Shown here one piece after another: positions 36,574 to 46,076 of a DNA stretch of 64,000 nucleotides. A program made the translations under genes and the position numbers. The notes beneath the pieces were generated by a model that saw only the letters and a list, made by a program, of their open reading frames with translations, searched no databases and was not told the DNA's origin. The stretch spans positions 1-64,000 of the forward strand of contig JAPKHC010000034.1 in the NCBI GenBank assembly GCA_026647215.1, given 5' to 3'. The stretch's first letter is position 1. The number at the start of each line of letters is the position of its first letter. Origin of the DNA: F1-120-MAGs118 sp013360535. Its GTDB lineage: Bacteria > Planctomycetota > UBA1135 > GCA-002686595.

Positions 36574-38796
36574 ATGAGCTGGGTCCTTCTCGCCTGTCTG
36601 GTGCTCGCGCTCGGTCTCGCGCTCGCGATGGCCGCGGCGCGACGCACGCAGCTCGCTCGCATGGCCGCGCGCGTGCACGAACGGGAGCAGGCACTCTCGA
36701 GCGGCGCGCGCGAGGCCGTGCTTCAGGAGCCGGTCGTCGACCTGTCGCGTTGCCTGGGCTGCGGAACGTGCGTGCGGGCTTGCCCCGAAGAGGGCGTGCT
36801 CGCGCTCGTGCACGGCCAGGCGCTCGTCGTCAATGCCGCGAGGTGCGTCGGGCATCGCGCGTGCGAACGGGAGTGTCCCGTGGGCGCGATCCAGGTCGGA
36901 ATCGCCGGCTTGGCGACGCGGCGCGACGTGCCGAACGTGAGCGAGTCGCTGGAAGCGCTCGGTACGCCGGGACTGTTCCTCGCCGGGGAAGTCACGGCGC
37001 ATGCGCTGATCAAGACCGCCATCGAGCACGGCACTGCGGTCGCGGCGGAAGTGGCGCGGCGCGGCAGGACGGGAGCGAGCGACGAACTCGACTTGTGCAT
37101 CGTCGGTGTCGGGCCGGCGGGCCTCGCGTGCGCGCTCGAGGCCAAGCGACAAGGACTGCGCTTCCTCGCGCTCGATCAGGAACTGGCGCCGGGTGGAACC
37201 GTCGCGAAGTACCCGCGCCGCAAGCTCGTCGTGATGCAGCCCGTCGAGCTCCCGCTGCACGGCACGCTCGACCAGCGCGAGTACACGAAAGAGGAGCTGG
37301 TCGAGCTCTGGCAACGCATCGTGAGCGAGCAGCAACTTCCGTTGCGACTGGGTGAGACGTTCCTCGGTGTCGAGCGCGAGCGCGAGAGCTTCGTCGTCCG
37401 CACCGAGCGCGCGAGCTTCCGAGCGCGACAGGTCTGCCTCGCGATCGGACGGCGCGGGTCGCCGCGGCGACTGGGCGTGAAGGGCGAGGAACTGCCGAAG
37501 GTCGCGTACAGCCTGCTCGACGCGCACGGCTTCCAGCGGCGGCGAGTGCTCGTCGTCGGCGGTGGCGACAGTGCGGTGGAAGCGGCGCTCGCCCTCGCGG
37601 AACAGCCGGGCAACGAGGTAACGCTCTCCTACCGCCGCGATTCGTTCTTCCGCCTGCGCGCGCGCAATGAACAACGACTGCGCGCGAGCGTCGGTGCGAG
37701 CCGGCTCGCGTTGCTGATGGCGAGCGACCTGCGCGAGGTGCGCGACGACGCGGTCGAGCTGGACGTCCGCGAGAGCGGCGAGCCGCGCCGCGTGACGCTC
37801 CCCAACGACGACGTGCTCGTGATGGCGGGCGGCACGACGCCGTTCGAGTTGCTCTCGCGCGTCGGCGTCTCCTTCGACCCCGCCCAGCGCGCCGCGCCGG
37901 AGCCGTTCGTCGAATCGGGCCCCGGCCTGGTGCCCGCGCTCGCCGGAGCCTTCGTGCTCTCGCTGCTCGGCCTCGTCTTCGCGCTGTGGCACGCCGACTA
38001 CTACTTCCTGCCGACGGCGCTGCGTCCCGAACAGCTCAAGCACGAGCTGCTGCGCCCTGGCCGCAACCTTGGACTGGCCTTCGCACTCGGCGCCTGCGCA
38101 TTGATCGTCGTCAACCTGCTGTATCTCGCGCGGCGTCGCTTGCTGCGCGGCTTCCGCTGGGGCTCGCTGCGCGGTTGGATGAGCGTGCACGTAGGCACGG
38201 GCGTGCTCGCGTTCCTGTGTGCGCTGCTGCACGCCGCGATGGCGCCGCGAGACACGGTCGGCGGTCACGCACTGTGGGGTCTGGCGGTGCTGCTCGTGAC
38301 GGGTGCGATCGGTCGCTACTTCTACGCCTGGGTCCCGCGCGCGGCGAACGGGCGCGAGCTCGCCGTCGAGGAACTCCGGCTCCGGCTGGGGAAGCTCGCG
38401 GAGCAGTGGGATCGCAGCCACTGGAGCTTCGTCGAGCGGGTCCGGCGCGAGCTCGCACAGCACATCGACGCGACGCAATGGCGCAGCTCGTTCCTCGCGC
38501 GGGTCGTGGCGGTCGTGAAGGGCCGGCGGGAGCTCGAGCGCGCGCTGCAGCTCGTCGCGGCGGAAGGGCGAAGCGCCAACGTGCCGCAGGCGCGCATCCA
38601 CGAGACGCTGGAGCTCGCTCGCGTCGCGTGGCGAACGTCGCTCGCCGCCGCGCACCTCGAGGACTTGCGCGCGGTGATCGAGAGCTGGCGCTACCTGCAC
38701 CGCTGGGTGGCGGTGCTCGTGCTCCTGCTGATCGCGCTGCACGTCCTGTACGTGCTCGCTTACGGCTCGTCGTCGATCGGGAGCTTCGCTGGATGA
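36574..38796 (+). CDS. Membrane-bound ferredoxin-FAD/NAD(P) oxidoreductase with cytochrome-b-like C-terminus
   Basis: 740 residues. Order: N-terminal hydrophobic anchor (WVLLACLVLALGLALAMA); a two-cluster ferredoxin domain with CxxCxxCxxxCP (Cys60/63/66/70) and a second site whose second ligand is His (Cys91, His94, Cys97, Cys101). A thioredoxin-reductase-like flavoprotein follows, with GVGPAGLACALEA (~180) and a second dinucleotide fold VVGGGDSAVEAAL (~330). A C-terminal membrane part of about five helices has paired histidines (MSVHVGTGVLAFLCALLHAAM; YLHRWVAVLVLLLIALHVLYVL) that could bind b-type heme. This suits electron transfer between cytoplasmic NAD(P)H or Fe-S carriers and the cytochromes encoded next; direction unknown. 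It overlaps the 23-heme cytochrome gene by ATGA. Confidence 0.85.
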   Translation: MSWVLLACLVLALGLALAMAAARRTQLARMAARVHEREQALSSGAREAVLQEPVVDLSRCLGCGTCVRACPEEGVLALVHGQALVVNAARCVGHRACERECPVGAIQVGIAGLATRRDVPNVSESLEALGTPGLFLAGEVTAHALIKTAIEHGTAVAAEVARRGRTGASDELDLCIVGVGPAGLACALEAKRQGLRFLALDQELAPGGTVAKYPRRKLVVMQPVELPLHGTLDQREYTKEELVELWQRIVSEQQLPLRLGETFLGVERERESFVVRTERASFRARQVCLAIGRRGSPRRLGVKGEELPKVAYSLLDAHGFQRRRVLVVGGGDSAVEAALALAEQPGNEVTLSYRRDSFFRLRARNEQRLRASVGASRLALLMASDLREVRDDAVELDVRESGEPRRVTLPNDDVLVMAGGTTPFELLSRVGVSFDPAQRAAPEPFVESGPGLVPALAGAFVLSLLGLVFALWHADYYFLPTALRPEQLKHELLRPGRNLGLAFALGACALIVVNLLYLARRRLLRGFRWGSLRGWMSVHVGTGVLAFLCALLHAAMAPRDTVGGHALWGLAVLLVTGAIGRYFYAWVPRAANGRELAVEELRLRLGKLAEQWDRSHWSFVERVRRELAQHIDATQWRSSFLARVVAVVKGRRELERALQLVAAEGRSANVPQARIHETLELARVAWRTSLAAAHLEDLRAVIESWRYLHRWVAVLVLLLIALHVLYVLAYGSSSIGSFAG

Positions 38797-40862
38797 AGCT
38801 CGGAGGCGCCGGTTTCTGGATCGCCCTCCTGTCGACCGCCGCGGTCGCGCTGGTCGGCGTCGTCGACCTTCGCGGGACCTCGCCCGGACCGCTGACGACG
38901 GTCCACGGTCGCGAGGAGGACCTCGCGGGCAGTTCGAGCTGCTCGGAGTGCCACGGAGGCTGGTTCTCGAGCATGACCGAGAGCTGCAACGCCTGCCACG
39001 AACGCATCGAGTCGCAGATCGAGCTCGGCGATGGCCTGCACGGCGCGCTCGGAGCACAGCGGGCTTCGCAATGTGCCTTGTGCCACAGCGAGCACCACGG
39101 CGAGAGCTACTCGATCGTCAACGCGCGCAGCTTCGCGCTCGCGGGCTTCGCCGATGTGCAGGCCTTCGACCACGCGATCCTCGGCTTCGAGATGGACGGC
39201 GCGCACCTCGAGCTCGCCTGCGCGCAGTGCCACGAGCACGCCGCCGCTCCGGTGTTGCCACCGGCCGCCCTGCGCTACGGCGGGCTCGAACAACGATGCA
39301 CGAGCTGCCACGAGGATCCGCACAAGGACCAGTTCGCCGTCGGCTGCACGTCGTGCCACGGTCAGGACGACTGGAAGACGCTGCACTCCGACGACCACGA
39401 CCGCAACCTCGCGCTCGTCGGCGGGCACGGTGACGTCAGTTGTCGCACGTGCCACGAGGAGCGCGGCAAACATGCGCTCGAGCTCGTCGGAGGGCGTGGC
39501 ACCAAACCCCAGGCGCGCGCCTGCGCCGATTGCCACGATTCACCGCACCAGCGCCGCTTCGACGCCCTTGCGGCGGCAGCGATGGGTCTCGAGCGCGAAG
39601 CGGGCTGCGTCACGTGCCACGCCGCCGAGCACGTGCTCTTCGCTGAAGCTGCCGCACTCACGTCGCCCACGCAGCACGCGTCGAGCGGATTTGCGCTCGC
39701 TCTCCCCCACGACGAGCTCGCCTGCGACGAATGCCACTCTGCGGAGCTCGGCGACTACGCGGCGCGTTTCCCCGGCCGTGACGCTGACACCTGCAGCGCC
39801 TGTCATGACGATGTGCACGACGGCCAGTTCGCGACCGGTCCGTTCTCCTCGGGCGACTGCATCGCCTGCCACGCTCGCGAGCACTTCTCGCCGCACACGT
39901 TCGACCTTGCGGACCACGCGCGCACGTCGTTGCCGCTCGAAGGCGCCCACGCGCCGCTGGAATGCAAGGCGTGCCATCTCGACCCGGAACCGGACGAGCC
40001 GCGCCTGTTCCGCGGAACCAGCGACCAGTGCGACCAGTGCCACGACGACGCGCACGACGCCTTCTTTGCCTCGCGAACGGCCGAGCTCGCGCCGACCGCC
40101 CACGGTGACTGCGCGCGCTGCCACGGCACGACGAAGTTCTCCGAGGTGGAACCCTCGCGCTTCGACCATGGGCGCTGGACGGGCTTCGCGGTCGACGGCG
40201 CCCACGCGCAAGAGGACTGCAGCACGTGCCATCCGATTTCGGCGACGCCTGACGACACCGGTCGCACCTTCGGCCGCGTCGAGGAGCATTTCGGCGAGTT
40301 CGGCGGCTGCGCGACGTGCCATGAGGACCCGCATCAAGGCCACTTCGATGCCGCCTCGCTGCCGAAGCGTGTCGACGCACGCGAGGGCTGTGCACGTTGC
40401 CACGGGACGAGCTCCTTCCGCGCGCTTCCAAAGCCGTTCGATCACGCGCGCTGGACCGGATTCGCGCTCGTCGAAGAGCACCGCTCCGCCGCCTGCTCCG
40501 CGTGCCACGAGCCGCTGCGTGTGCCCGACGCGCACGGCCGCACGTGGGCTCCCGCGCTCGGTACGGCCTGCGCCGATTGCCACGAGGATCCCCACGCCGG
40601 CCAGTTCGATTCGCGCGGCGAGGCGCCCGACTGCGCGCGTTGCCACGCTCCCGATCGCCCTTCGTTCCTCTCCTTCGACCACGACGATTCCCGCTTCCCC
40701 TTGAGCGAACCCCACTCGCGCCTGGAGTGCTCCGCGTGCCACCACGAAGTGCGCGCGCGTGGCCTCGAGTTCGTTCGCTATCGGCCGCTCGGCACCGAGT
40801 GCGCCGATTGCCATGGAGTGCAGGAAGACCTGGGCCTGAGGAAGAGGACGAGGAAGGGCTAG
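38793..40862 (+). CDS. 23-heme cytochrome c, membrane-anchored
   Basis: 689 residues with 23 CxxCH motifs, counted directly. The N-terminus has one hydrophobic segment (GFWIALLSTAAVALVGVV) without a clear cleavage site, so it is probably tethered to the cytoplasmic membrane and extends into the periplasm. Six motifs share the extension CxxCH(E/D)xxHxxxF (for example CTSCHEDPHKDQF and CADCHEDPHAGQF), whose extra His may be a distal heme ligand. Spacing is otherwise irregular. It is related in style to cytochrome c3/NrfH-like repeats. It starts within the stop of the oxidoreductase gene and ends one base before the barrel gene. Role inferred: periplasmic electron wire. Confidence 0.92.
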   Translation: MKLGGAGFWIALLSTAAVALVGVVDLRGTSPGPLTTVHGREEDLAGSSSCSECHGGWFSSMTESCNACHERIESQIELGDGLHGALGAQRASQCALCHSEHHGESYSIVNARSFALAGFADVQAFDHAILGFEMDGAHLELACAQCHEHAAAPVLPPAALRYGGLEQRCTSCHEDPHKDQFAVGCTSCHGQDDWKTLHSDDHDRNLALVGGHGDVSCRTCHEERGKHALELVGGRGTKPQARACADCHDSPHQRRFDALAAAAMGLEREAGCVTCHAAEHVLFAEAAALTSPTQHASSGFALALPHDELACDECHSAELGDYAARFPGRDADTCSACHDDVHDGQFATGPFSSGDCIACHAREHFSPHTFDLADHARTSLPLEGAHAPLECKACHLDPEPDEPRLFRGTSDQCDQCHDDAHDAFFASRTAELAPTAHGDCARCHGTTKFSEVEPSRFDHGRWTGFAVDGAHAQEDCSTCHPISATPDDTGRTFGRVEEHFGEFGGCATCHEDPHQGHFDAASLPKRVDAREGCARCHGTSSFRALPKPFDHARWTGFALVEEHRSAACSACHEPLRVPDAHGRTWAPALGTACADCHEDPHAGQFDSRGEAPDCARCHAPDRPSFLSFDHDDSRFPLSEPHSRLECSACHHEVRARGLEFVRYRPLGTECADCHGVQEDLGLRKRTRKG

Positions 40863-40863
40863 C

Positions 40864-42546
40864 ATGCTGCGACGACTCGCGTGGATCTGGTTCCTGCTGC
40901 TCGCGTCGCTCGCGCGTGCCCAGGAAGACGACGCTCGCGTGCTGGTGGAGTTGCGTGTCACGAGCGCGCAGTCGGGTCGCGTGATCGTCGACCGTGGCAA
41001 CGTCGACGGGCTCGCCGAAGGCGATCGTGTGCGCTTCCTTCCGCGCGGGGGCCTGCCCTTCGAGGGTCGCGTGCTGCAGGTGGGCGAGCGCAACGCGCGC
41101 GTCGAGCTCGACGACCTCACGCTCGCGCCAGAGCCGGGAACGCGCGGCGAAGCTCGCATTCCGGCGAAGCGCCTGGAGGCTCCAGCCGGGTCGGAAACGC
41201 GCGAAAACTCGGCCAAGCGTGCTCCTGAGGATCAGCCCGCAAGTCGCGGCGAACGCTGGCGCAACCGTGACGAGGACTACCGCCAGGGGCAGCCGCTGCT
41301 GACGCGCGTGCGCCCGCTGCGACCTGACGAACGACCGGCGAGCATGACGGGCCGCGTGTACCTCATCGCGGACGCGCTCCAGAGCAGCGAGGACGACCGC
41401 ACGTCGCAGTTCTACCGCACGGGCACGTCGCTGCTCTACGACAACGCGCTCGGACGCGGCGAGACGATCCTCTTCGACGGCGAGCTCAACTGGCGCGACT
41501 TCGACGTGCCCGACGACGACGACCAGCGCAAGAGCCGCCTGCGCGTCGATCGCCTCGCGGTGTCGTTCGGCGGCCACCGCTTCGCTCCGGCGCGTGTGCA
41601 GTTCGGGCGCTTCCTGCAGAGCGGCATGCCGGAGTTCGGCGTGATCGACGGCGCGGAATGGACGACGCGCACCGACAGTGGGTCGCGCTTTGGTGCGAGC
41701 CTCGGATTTCTTCCCGAGCCCGACGCCGAGTACGAGACCGGCATCGACATCCAAGGCGCGGCCTTCTACCGCTGGTCCTACGACGAGAGCGAGCAGTTCA
41801 CCGCCGCGGCGGGCTACCAGAAGTCGCTGCACCACGGGAACGCGGACCGCGACCTGTTCGTGGTCGATGTGCGGCTCCTGCCGAGCGACTCGTGGAACTT
41901 CGTGACGACCGCGTGGATCGACCTCTACACGACCGGCGATGACTTCAAGGACGCGGGGCTCGAGCCGACTCAGGTGCTCTCGCGGCTGGGCAAGCGCTGG
42001 GACGACGGGCGCTCGCTCGACTTCCTCTACCTGCACACGCAGTTTCCGGAGCTGGAGCGCAACGAGTACCTCCCGGTGCTCGGTACGCAGCTCGAGAACG
42101 ACCACCGCGATCGGGTCGCGGTCGAAGCGCGCGCGCCGCTCTCGCGGAACCTGCGGGGCAATGCGCGGCTCGGCGGCTGGACCGACGAGGACGACGACGG
42201 CTTCGATGCGCAGCTCGGCGCCGAGCTCCGCGACGCGCTCACCGACGGCTCGCTCGTCGACCTGCGCGCGTTCCTCTCCAACGGCCAGTTCAGCTCGGAA
42301 ATCGGCGGTCGCGCGCTGCTCGGGCTCGCGGACACGCACGGCTCGTGGACGCTCGAGTACGAGCTCTCCAACCAGCACATCGTCGGCTTCACGTCCGCCA
42401 ACGATGACCTGCCTCAACATCGCGTGCGTCTGGGACGCATGCACTCGACCGACTCCGGGTGGAGCTTCTCTGCCCACGTCGAAGGAACGTTCTGGGACCG
42501 GGAACACGCGCTCGCGCTCGGCCTGTACCTGCAGAGGAGCTTCTGA
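40864..42546 (+). CDS. Predicted outer-membrane beta-barrel of the cytochrome operon
   Basis: 560 residues with a cleavable signal peptide (WIWFLLLASLARAQ). Residues ~22-100 look like a small SH3/FlgT-C-like beta domain (GRVIVDRGNVDGLAEGDRVRFLP). The rest is a run of amphipathic strands with Tyr/Phe/Trp girdles and acidic loops (LVEPSxx-free; e.g. GETILFDGELNWRDFDV, RFGASLGFLPEP, FVTTAWIDLYTTGDD, GSWTLEYELSNQHIV), and the last residues HALALGLYLQRSF end in Phe as in BAM substrates. No direct MtrB/PioB signature was seen, so the family is not assigned. Position between cytochrome genes suggests the barrel that sheathes a heme protein through the outer membrane. Confidence 0.78.
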   Translation: MLRRLAWIWFLLLASLARAQEDDARVLVELRVTSAQSGRVIVDRGNVDGLAEGDRVRFLPRGGLPFEGRVLQVGERNARVELDDLTLAPEPGTRGEARIPAKRLEAPAGSETRENSAKRAPEDQPASRGERWRNRDEDYRQGQPLLTRVRPLRPDERPASMTGRVYLIADALQSSEDDRTSQFYRTGTSLLYDNALGRGETILFDGELNWRDFDVPDDDDQRKSRLRVDRLAVSFGGHRFAPARVQFGRFLQSGMPEFGVIDGAEWTTRTDSGSRFGASLGFLPEPDAEYETGIDIQGAAFYRWSYDESEQFTAAAGYQKSLHHGNADRDLFVVDVRLLPSDSWNFVTTAWIDLYTTGDDFKDAGLEPTQVLSRLGKRWDDGRSLDFLYLHTQFPELERNEYLPVLGTQLENDHRDRVAVEARAPLSRNLRGNARLGGWTDEDDDGFDAQLGAELRDALTDGSLVDLRAFLSNGQFSSEIGGRALLGLADTHGSWTLEYELSNQHIVGFTSANDDLPQHRVRLGRMHSTDSGWSFSAHVEGTFWDREHALALGLYLQRSF

Positions 42547-43202
42547 TGCTGTCCAGAATCCCGTTGCGCACCAAGGTCGTCGCGGTGCTCGTCGCCGCCT
42601 GGATCACCGCCTGCGTCACGCAGTCGCAGGATGCGGTGAAGCAGCACCTGTGGTGGTCCGGCCTCGGCCCGGTGCTCCCCCACGACACGTTCCCCGCCGA
42701 CTGCTCGCTGTGCCACGTCGGCGATGACTGGCAGACGCTCTCGGGCGACTTCCACTTCGATCACGAGGCCGAGACCGGAGTGCCGCTCCACGGAGCGCAC
42801 GAGCGCGCGACCTGCCTGCGCTGCCACAACGATCGCGGTCCGGTGCAGGAGTTCCAGCGGCTTGGCTGCGCCGGTTGTCACGAGGACGTGCACTTCGCGA
42901 CGCTGGGTCCGGACTGCGCCTCCTGCCACATCGAGAGCAACTGGCAGCCGCAGGGCATGATCGCGATGCACCGCAAGACGCGCTTCCCGCTCGTCGGCGT
43001 CCACGCCGCGACGGCCTGCGCGCGTTGTCACGTCGGCGCGGAAGTCGGAAAGTTCCTGCCGGTCGACACGGAGTGCGCGACCTGCCACCAGTCCGACCTC
43101 GCGCGCGCGATCAACCCCAACCACGCGGGCCTCGGCTGGGTCGATCGCTGCGATCGTTGCCACCTGCCGCGCACCTGGGATCAGGCGGAACTGAACAACT
43201 GA
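42546..43202 (+). CDS. 7-heme cytochrome c, probable lipoprotein
   Basis: 218 residues with seven CxxCH motifs (CSLCH, CLRCH, CAGCH, CASCH, CARCH, CATCH, CDRCH). The N-terminus (VVAVLVAAWITACVT) is a signal sequence with a possible lipobox ITAC. The start ATG shares one base with the stop of the barrel gene (TGATG), so translation is coupled. Landmarks such as FHFDHEAETGVPLHGAHERATCLRCH and FPLVGVHAATACARCH show the repeating His-Cys layout of c3-like cytochromes. Predicted electron carrier plugging or flanking the barrel. Confidence 0.9.
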   Translation: MLSRIPLRTKVVAVLVAAWITACVTQSQDAVKQHLWWSGLGPVLPHDTFPADCSLCHVGDDWQTLSGDFHFDHEAETGVPLHGAHERATCLRCHNDRGPVQEFQRLGCAGCHEDVHFATLGPDCASCHIESNWQPQGMIAMHRKTRFPLVGVHAATACARCHVGAEVGKFLPVDTECATCHQSDLARAINPNHAGLGWVDRCDRCHLPRTWDQAELNN

Positions 43203-43293
43203 GGAGCGCGGCTCAAGAACCGCGTTTTTCCGGCCGAAATACGTCAACCGGGGAAGGGGGAGGCGCAGGCATGGGGGTGCCTGCGCGAAAGGC

Positions 43294-46056
43294 ATGGGAG
43301 AGTGGAGACTCAGGCTGGGGATCCTGGGAGTGGCGGGCCTGTGGCTCGCCGGGTGCAGCGGCGAGACGGGCACGTTGCAGGTGCAGCGCGCCGAGTCCTG
43401 CATGCTGTGCCACAACGGATCGCTGGAGAACGACTACGCCGGGCCGGGGCTCGAGAACCCGCATCCGTTCGGCGCCGCCGACATGCTCACGTGCACGACG
43501 TGCCATGGCGGCGATCCGACGGCCGACTCGGTCGAACTCGCGCACGTTCCACCGCCGCCTGAGATCGGCGACGACCAGAAGCTCCTGACCGACAGGCGCG
43601 CCTACTTCAATCGCCTCACGCTCGCGGGGATCGACAAGTTCCCCGACTACGTGGCCAACGGGCGCACGTTCACCGCGCTCGAGTACCTGCGCTTCATCAA
43701 TCCGGGCGACTTGCGCGTCGTCACGCTCGGGCAGAGCTGTGGCCAGTGCCACGCGGCGCATTCGGAGGAAGTGGCGGCGAGCCTGCTCGCGACTGAGGCG
43801 GGCATCTTGTCCGGGGCCGCCTACGCGATCGGCGCCGAGAGCCGCGTGCCCGAGAGCGCGGGCCTGCACAACGACACCGCTTCGGACACGTCCTTCCGCG
43901 CCGTCACCGACGCCGATTTCAGCGCCGTTTCCGCGGCCGTCGGCGAGGTCGGGCGCCTGATCGAGTACCCGGTCTTCAGCGTCTTTGGCGCTACCGGCGC
44001 CCAGGCGATCCACAACAACAACCTGTATCTCGCCAACGCGATCGCGTCGGGGCTCAACCCCGATCGCACCGTCATTCCCGACTCGCCGCTCGCGTCGCTC
44101 TTCCACGAGCAAGTCTCGTTCACTTGCGGCGACTGCCACCTTGGAAGCGCCGGAGCCAACAACCGGGCCGGCGACTTCCGCTCTTCGGGCTGCAGCGCAT
44201 GCCACATGCCCTACAGCCTCGGCGGCCGCAGCGGGAGCCTCGACGCCAACATCAACCGGCTCGAGCCGCTCGATCCCGACGACATCGACGAGCCCGAACG
44301 GCCGCACGTGCGCTCGCACCGGATCGCGAGCGTCGCGCGCACGCTGCCTTCGGGCGCGCAGGTGCCAGGCATCGACGACGCGACTTGCGCGGGCTGCCAC
44401 CAAGGCTCGAACCGCACCGTCATGCAGTACTGGGGCATCCGCCTCGACCAGAACGCGGACGTGCGAAACCACCGGCAATACCCGGCAAATCCGGTCACGA
44501 ACCAGACGACCGCCAACGACCCGCGGCTTTTTGATCCCGCGGTCGGCAACCACACGTTCAACGGGCGCAACGCCAACCAGTACCTCGCTCGCGAGGATTA
44601 CGACGGCGATGGACGCGACGACACGCCCGAAGACGTGCACCAGCAAGCGGGACTGGGCTGCATCGACTGCCACGGCAGCTATGACCTGCACGGCGGCGAC
44701 GTGAACACGCCCGGTGTCCAGATCGCGAGCCGCATGGAGCAGCAGATCGGCATCCGCTGCGAGAGCTGCCACGGCACGATCGACGCCTATGCCTCGACGC
44801 AGCAGGGCGAGGCCTGGGACGGCACGTCGAAAGAGCTCGCGCTGGACGCCGCGGGCAACCTGCTCGACCACGTCTGGAGGGCACCGGATGGCTCGTTCTG
44901 GCTGCGCAGCCGCCTCGACGGCGCGCTGCACTTCCTGCCGCAGACACGCGACGTCGTGGTCGACAGCGGCCGCACGAACCCGAACACCCAGCAGGCCGTG
45001 TACAGCTCCAAGGCCTCGTTCGCGATGGGTCGCGCCGACGCACAAGGCTCGAACGGCATCGGGCCGCACCAGGACTACGGCGTGACGCCGGGGTTCAGCC
45101 ACTCCGACCGGATGGACTGCGCCTCGTGCCACTCGTCGTGGACGAACACGTGCATGGGCTGCCACCTCGGCGGCGAGTACGACACGGGCGCGAACTTCAG
45201 CAACATCACGGGCCAGCGCATCGTCTTCAAGCAGGCCAACGCGGACTTCACCTACCAGTCGCCGCTCTTCTTCCAGCTCGGCGTCAGCGCGCGCGGGAAG
45301 ATCACGCAGATGAGCGCGAACACGAAGGTGTTCTTCAAGTGGGAGGACCGCAACAACCAGGAGAGCCAGGTGTTCTGGTTCGCCGATCGCAACGGCGGCA
45401 GCTCGAATCCGGCCAGCGGCTTCCCGTCGCTCAGCCACAACGCGTTCATGGCGCACTCGATCCGCGGGCGCGTCGAACCGACGCGCGAAGGTCCGCGCTA
45501 TTGCGTCGCGTGCCACCTGACGACCGAGAGCCTGCAGAACTTCGGGCCGCAGTACGACGCGTTCCGCACGGCGATGCAGGCGGGCGACTTCGAGGCGCTC
45601 GACTTCCAGCTGTTGCGCGACCACTTCGGTCGCAACACGGGCAACCAGCTGAATTCGCCGCTCTTCGCGCACATGGCCGCCGGGCTCGGCACGGGCCTGT
45701 TCCTGTTCGACGACCAAGGCGCGCCGGTCAATCCGCTCGACACGTTCGCCAATCGTGTCGGGGCCGGTGGCGTCGCGCCTTCGACGAACTTCTCCGCTGC
45801 GCGCGTCCGGCTCAACCTCGACCGCATCGTCGAGCCTTCGGGCGCGACGAACGGGTCGAACAACCACACGGCGCTGGTGCCGGGGAGCACGGCCGCGCTG
45901 CGCGATGGCGCGCTCGATCCGGAGTTCGCGGGCCCGCTCGGCGCCACGCTCATCCGGCGCCTCGCCGATCCGCAGAGCGGCATCGTGCTCGACTCGTGGC
46001 TCGACGCGAACGGAGCGTCCCGCGGCAACGCGGCGACGTACGTCGGCGGGCCGTAA
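43294..46056 (+). CDS. 11-heme cytochrome c lipoprotein, probable surface or periplasmic terminal component
   Basis: 920 residues with 11 CxxCH motifs, and a clear lipoprotein signal (LGILGVAGLWLAGCSG, lipobox LAGC). Hemes are spread over a large protein (first CMLCH near residue 36, last CVACH near residue 733). The intervening beta-rich sequence and DYDGDGRDD resembles a calcium-binding loop. The size and heme content resemble decaheme-type outer-membrane cytochromes, but no homology to MtrC/OmcA was recognised. It is the last gene of the unit, 91 bases after the 7-heme gene and before a strong terminator. Inferred to pass electrons to or from an extracellular partner. Confidence 0.9.
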   Translation: MGEWRLRLGILGVAGLWLAGCSGETGTLQVQRAESCMLCHNGSLENDYAGPGLENPHPFGAADMLTCTTCHGGDPTADSVELAHVPPPPEIGDDQKLLTDRRAYFNRLTLAGIDKFPDYVANGRTFTALEYLRFINPGDLRVVTLGQSCGQCHAAHSEEVAASLLATEAGILSGAAYAIGAESRVPESAGLHNDTASDTSFRAVTDADFSAVSAAVGEVGRLIEYPVFSVFGATGAQAIHNNNLYLANAIASGLNPDRTVIPDSPLASLFHEQVSFTCGDCHLGSAGANNRAGDFRSSGCSACHMPYSLGGRSGSLDANINRLEPLDPDDIDEPERPHVRSHRIASVARTLPSGAQVPGIDDATCAGCHQGSNRTVMQYWGIRLDQNADVRNHRQYPANPVTNQTTANDPRLFDPAVGNHTFNGRNANQYLAREDYDGDGRDDTPEDVHQQAGLGCIDCHGSYDLHGGDVNTPGVQIASRMEQQIGIRCESCHGTIDAYASTQQGEAWDGTSKELALDAAGNLLDHVWRAPDGSFWLRSRLDGALHFLPQTRDVVVDSGRTNPNTQQAVYSSKASFAMGRADAQGSNGIGPHQDYGVTPGFSHSDRMDCASCHSSWTNTCMGCHLGGEYDTGANFSNITGQRIVFKQANADFTYQSPLFFQLGVSARGKITQMSANTKVFFKWEDRNNQESQVFWFADRNGGSSNPASGFPSLSHNAFMAHSIRGRVEPTREGPRYCVACHLTTESLQNFGPQYDAFRTAMQAGDFEALDFQLLRDHFGRNTGNQLNSPLFAHMAAGLGTGLFLFDDQGAPVNPLDTFANRVGAGGVAPSTNFSAARVRLNLDRIVEPSGATNGSNNHTALVPGSTAALRDGALDPEFAGPLGATLIRRLADPQSGIVLDSWLDANGASRGNAATYVGGP

Positions 46057-46076
46057 GAGAGGGCCTGCACGACGAA

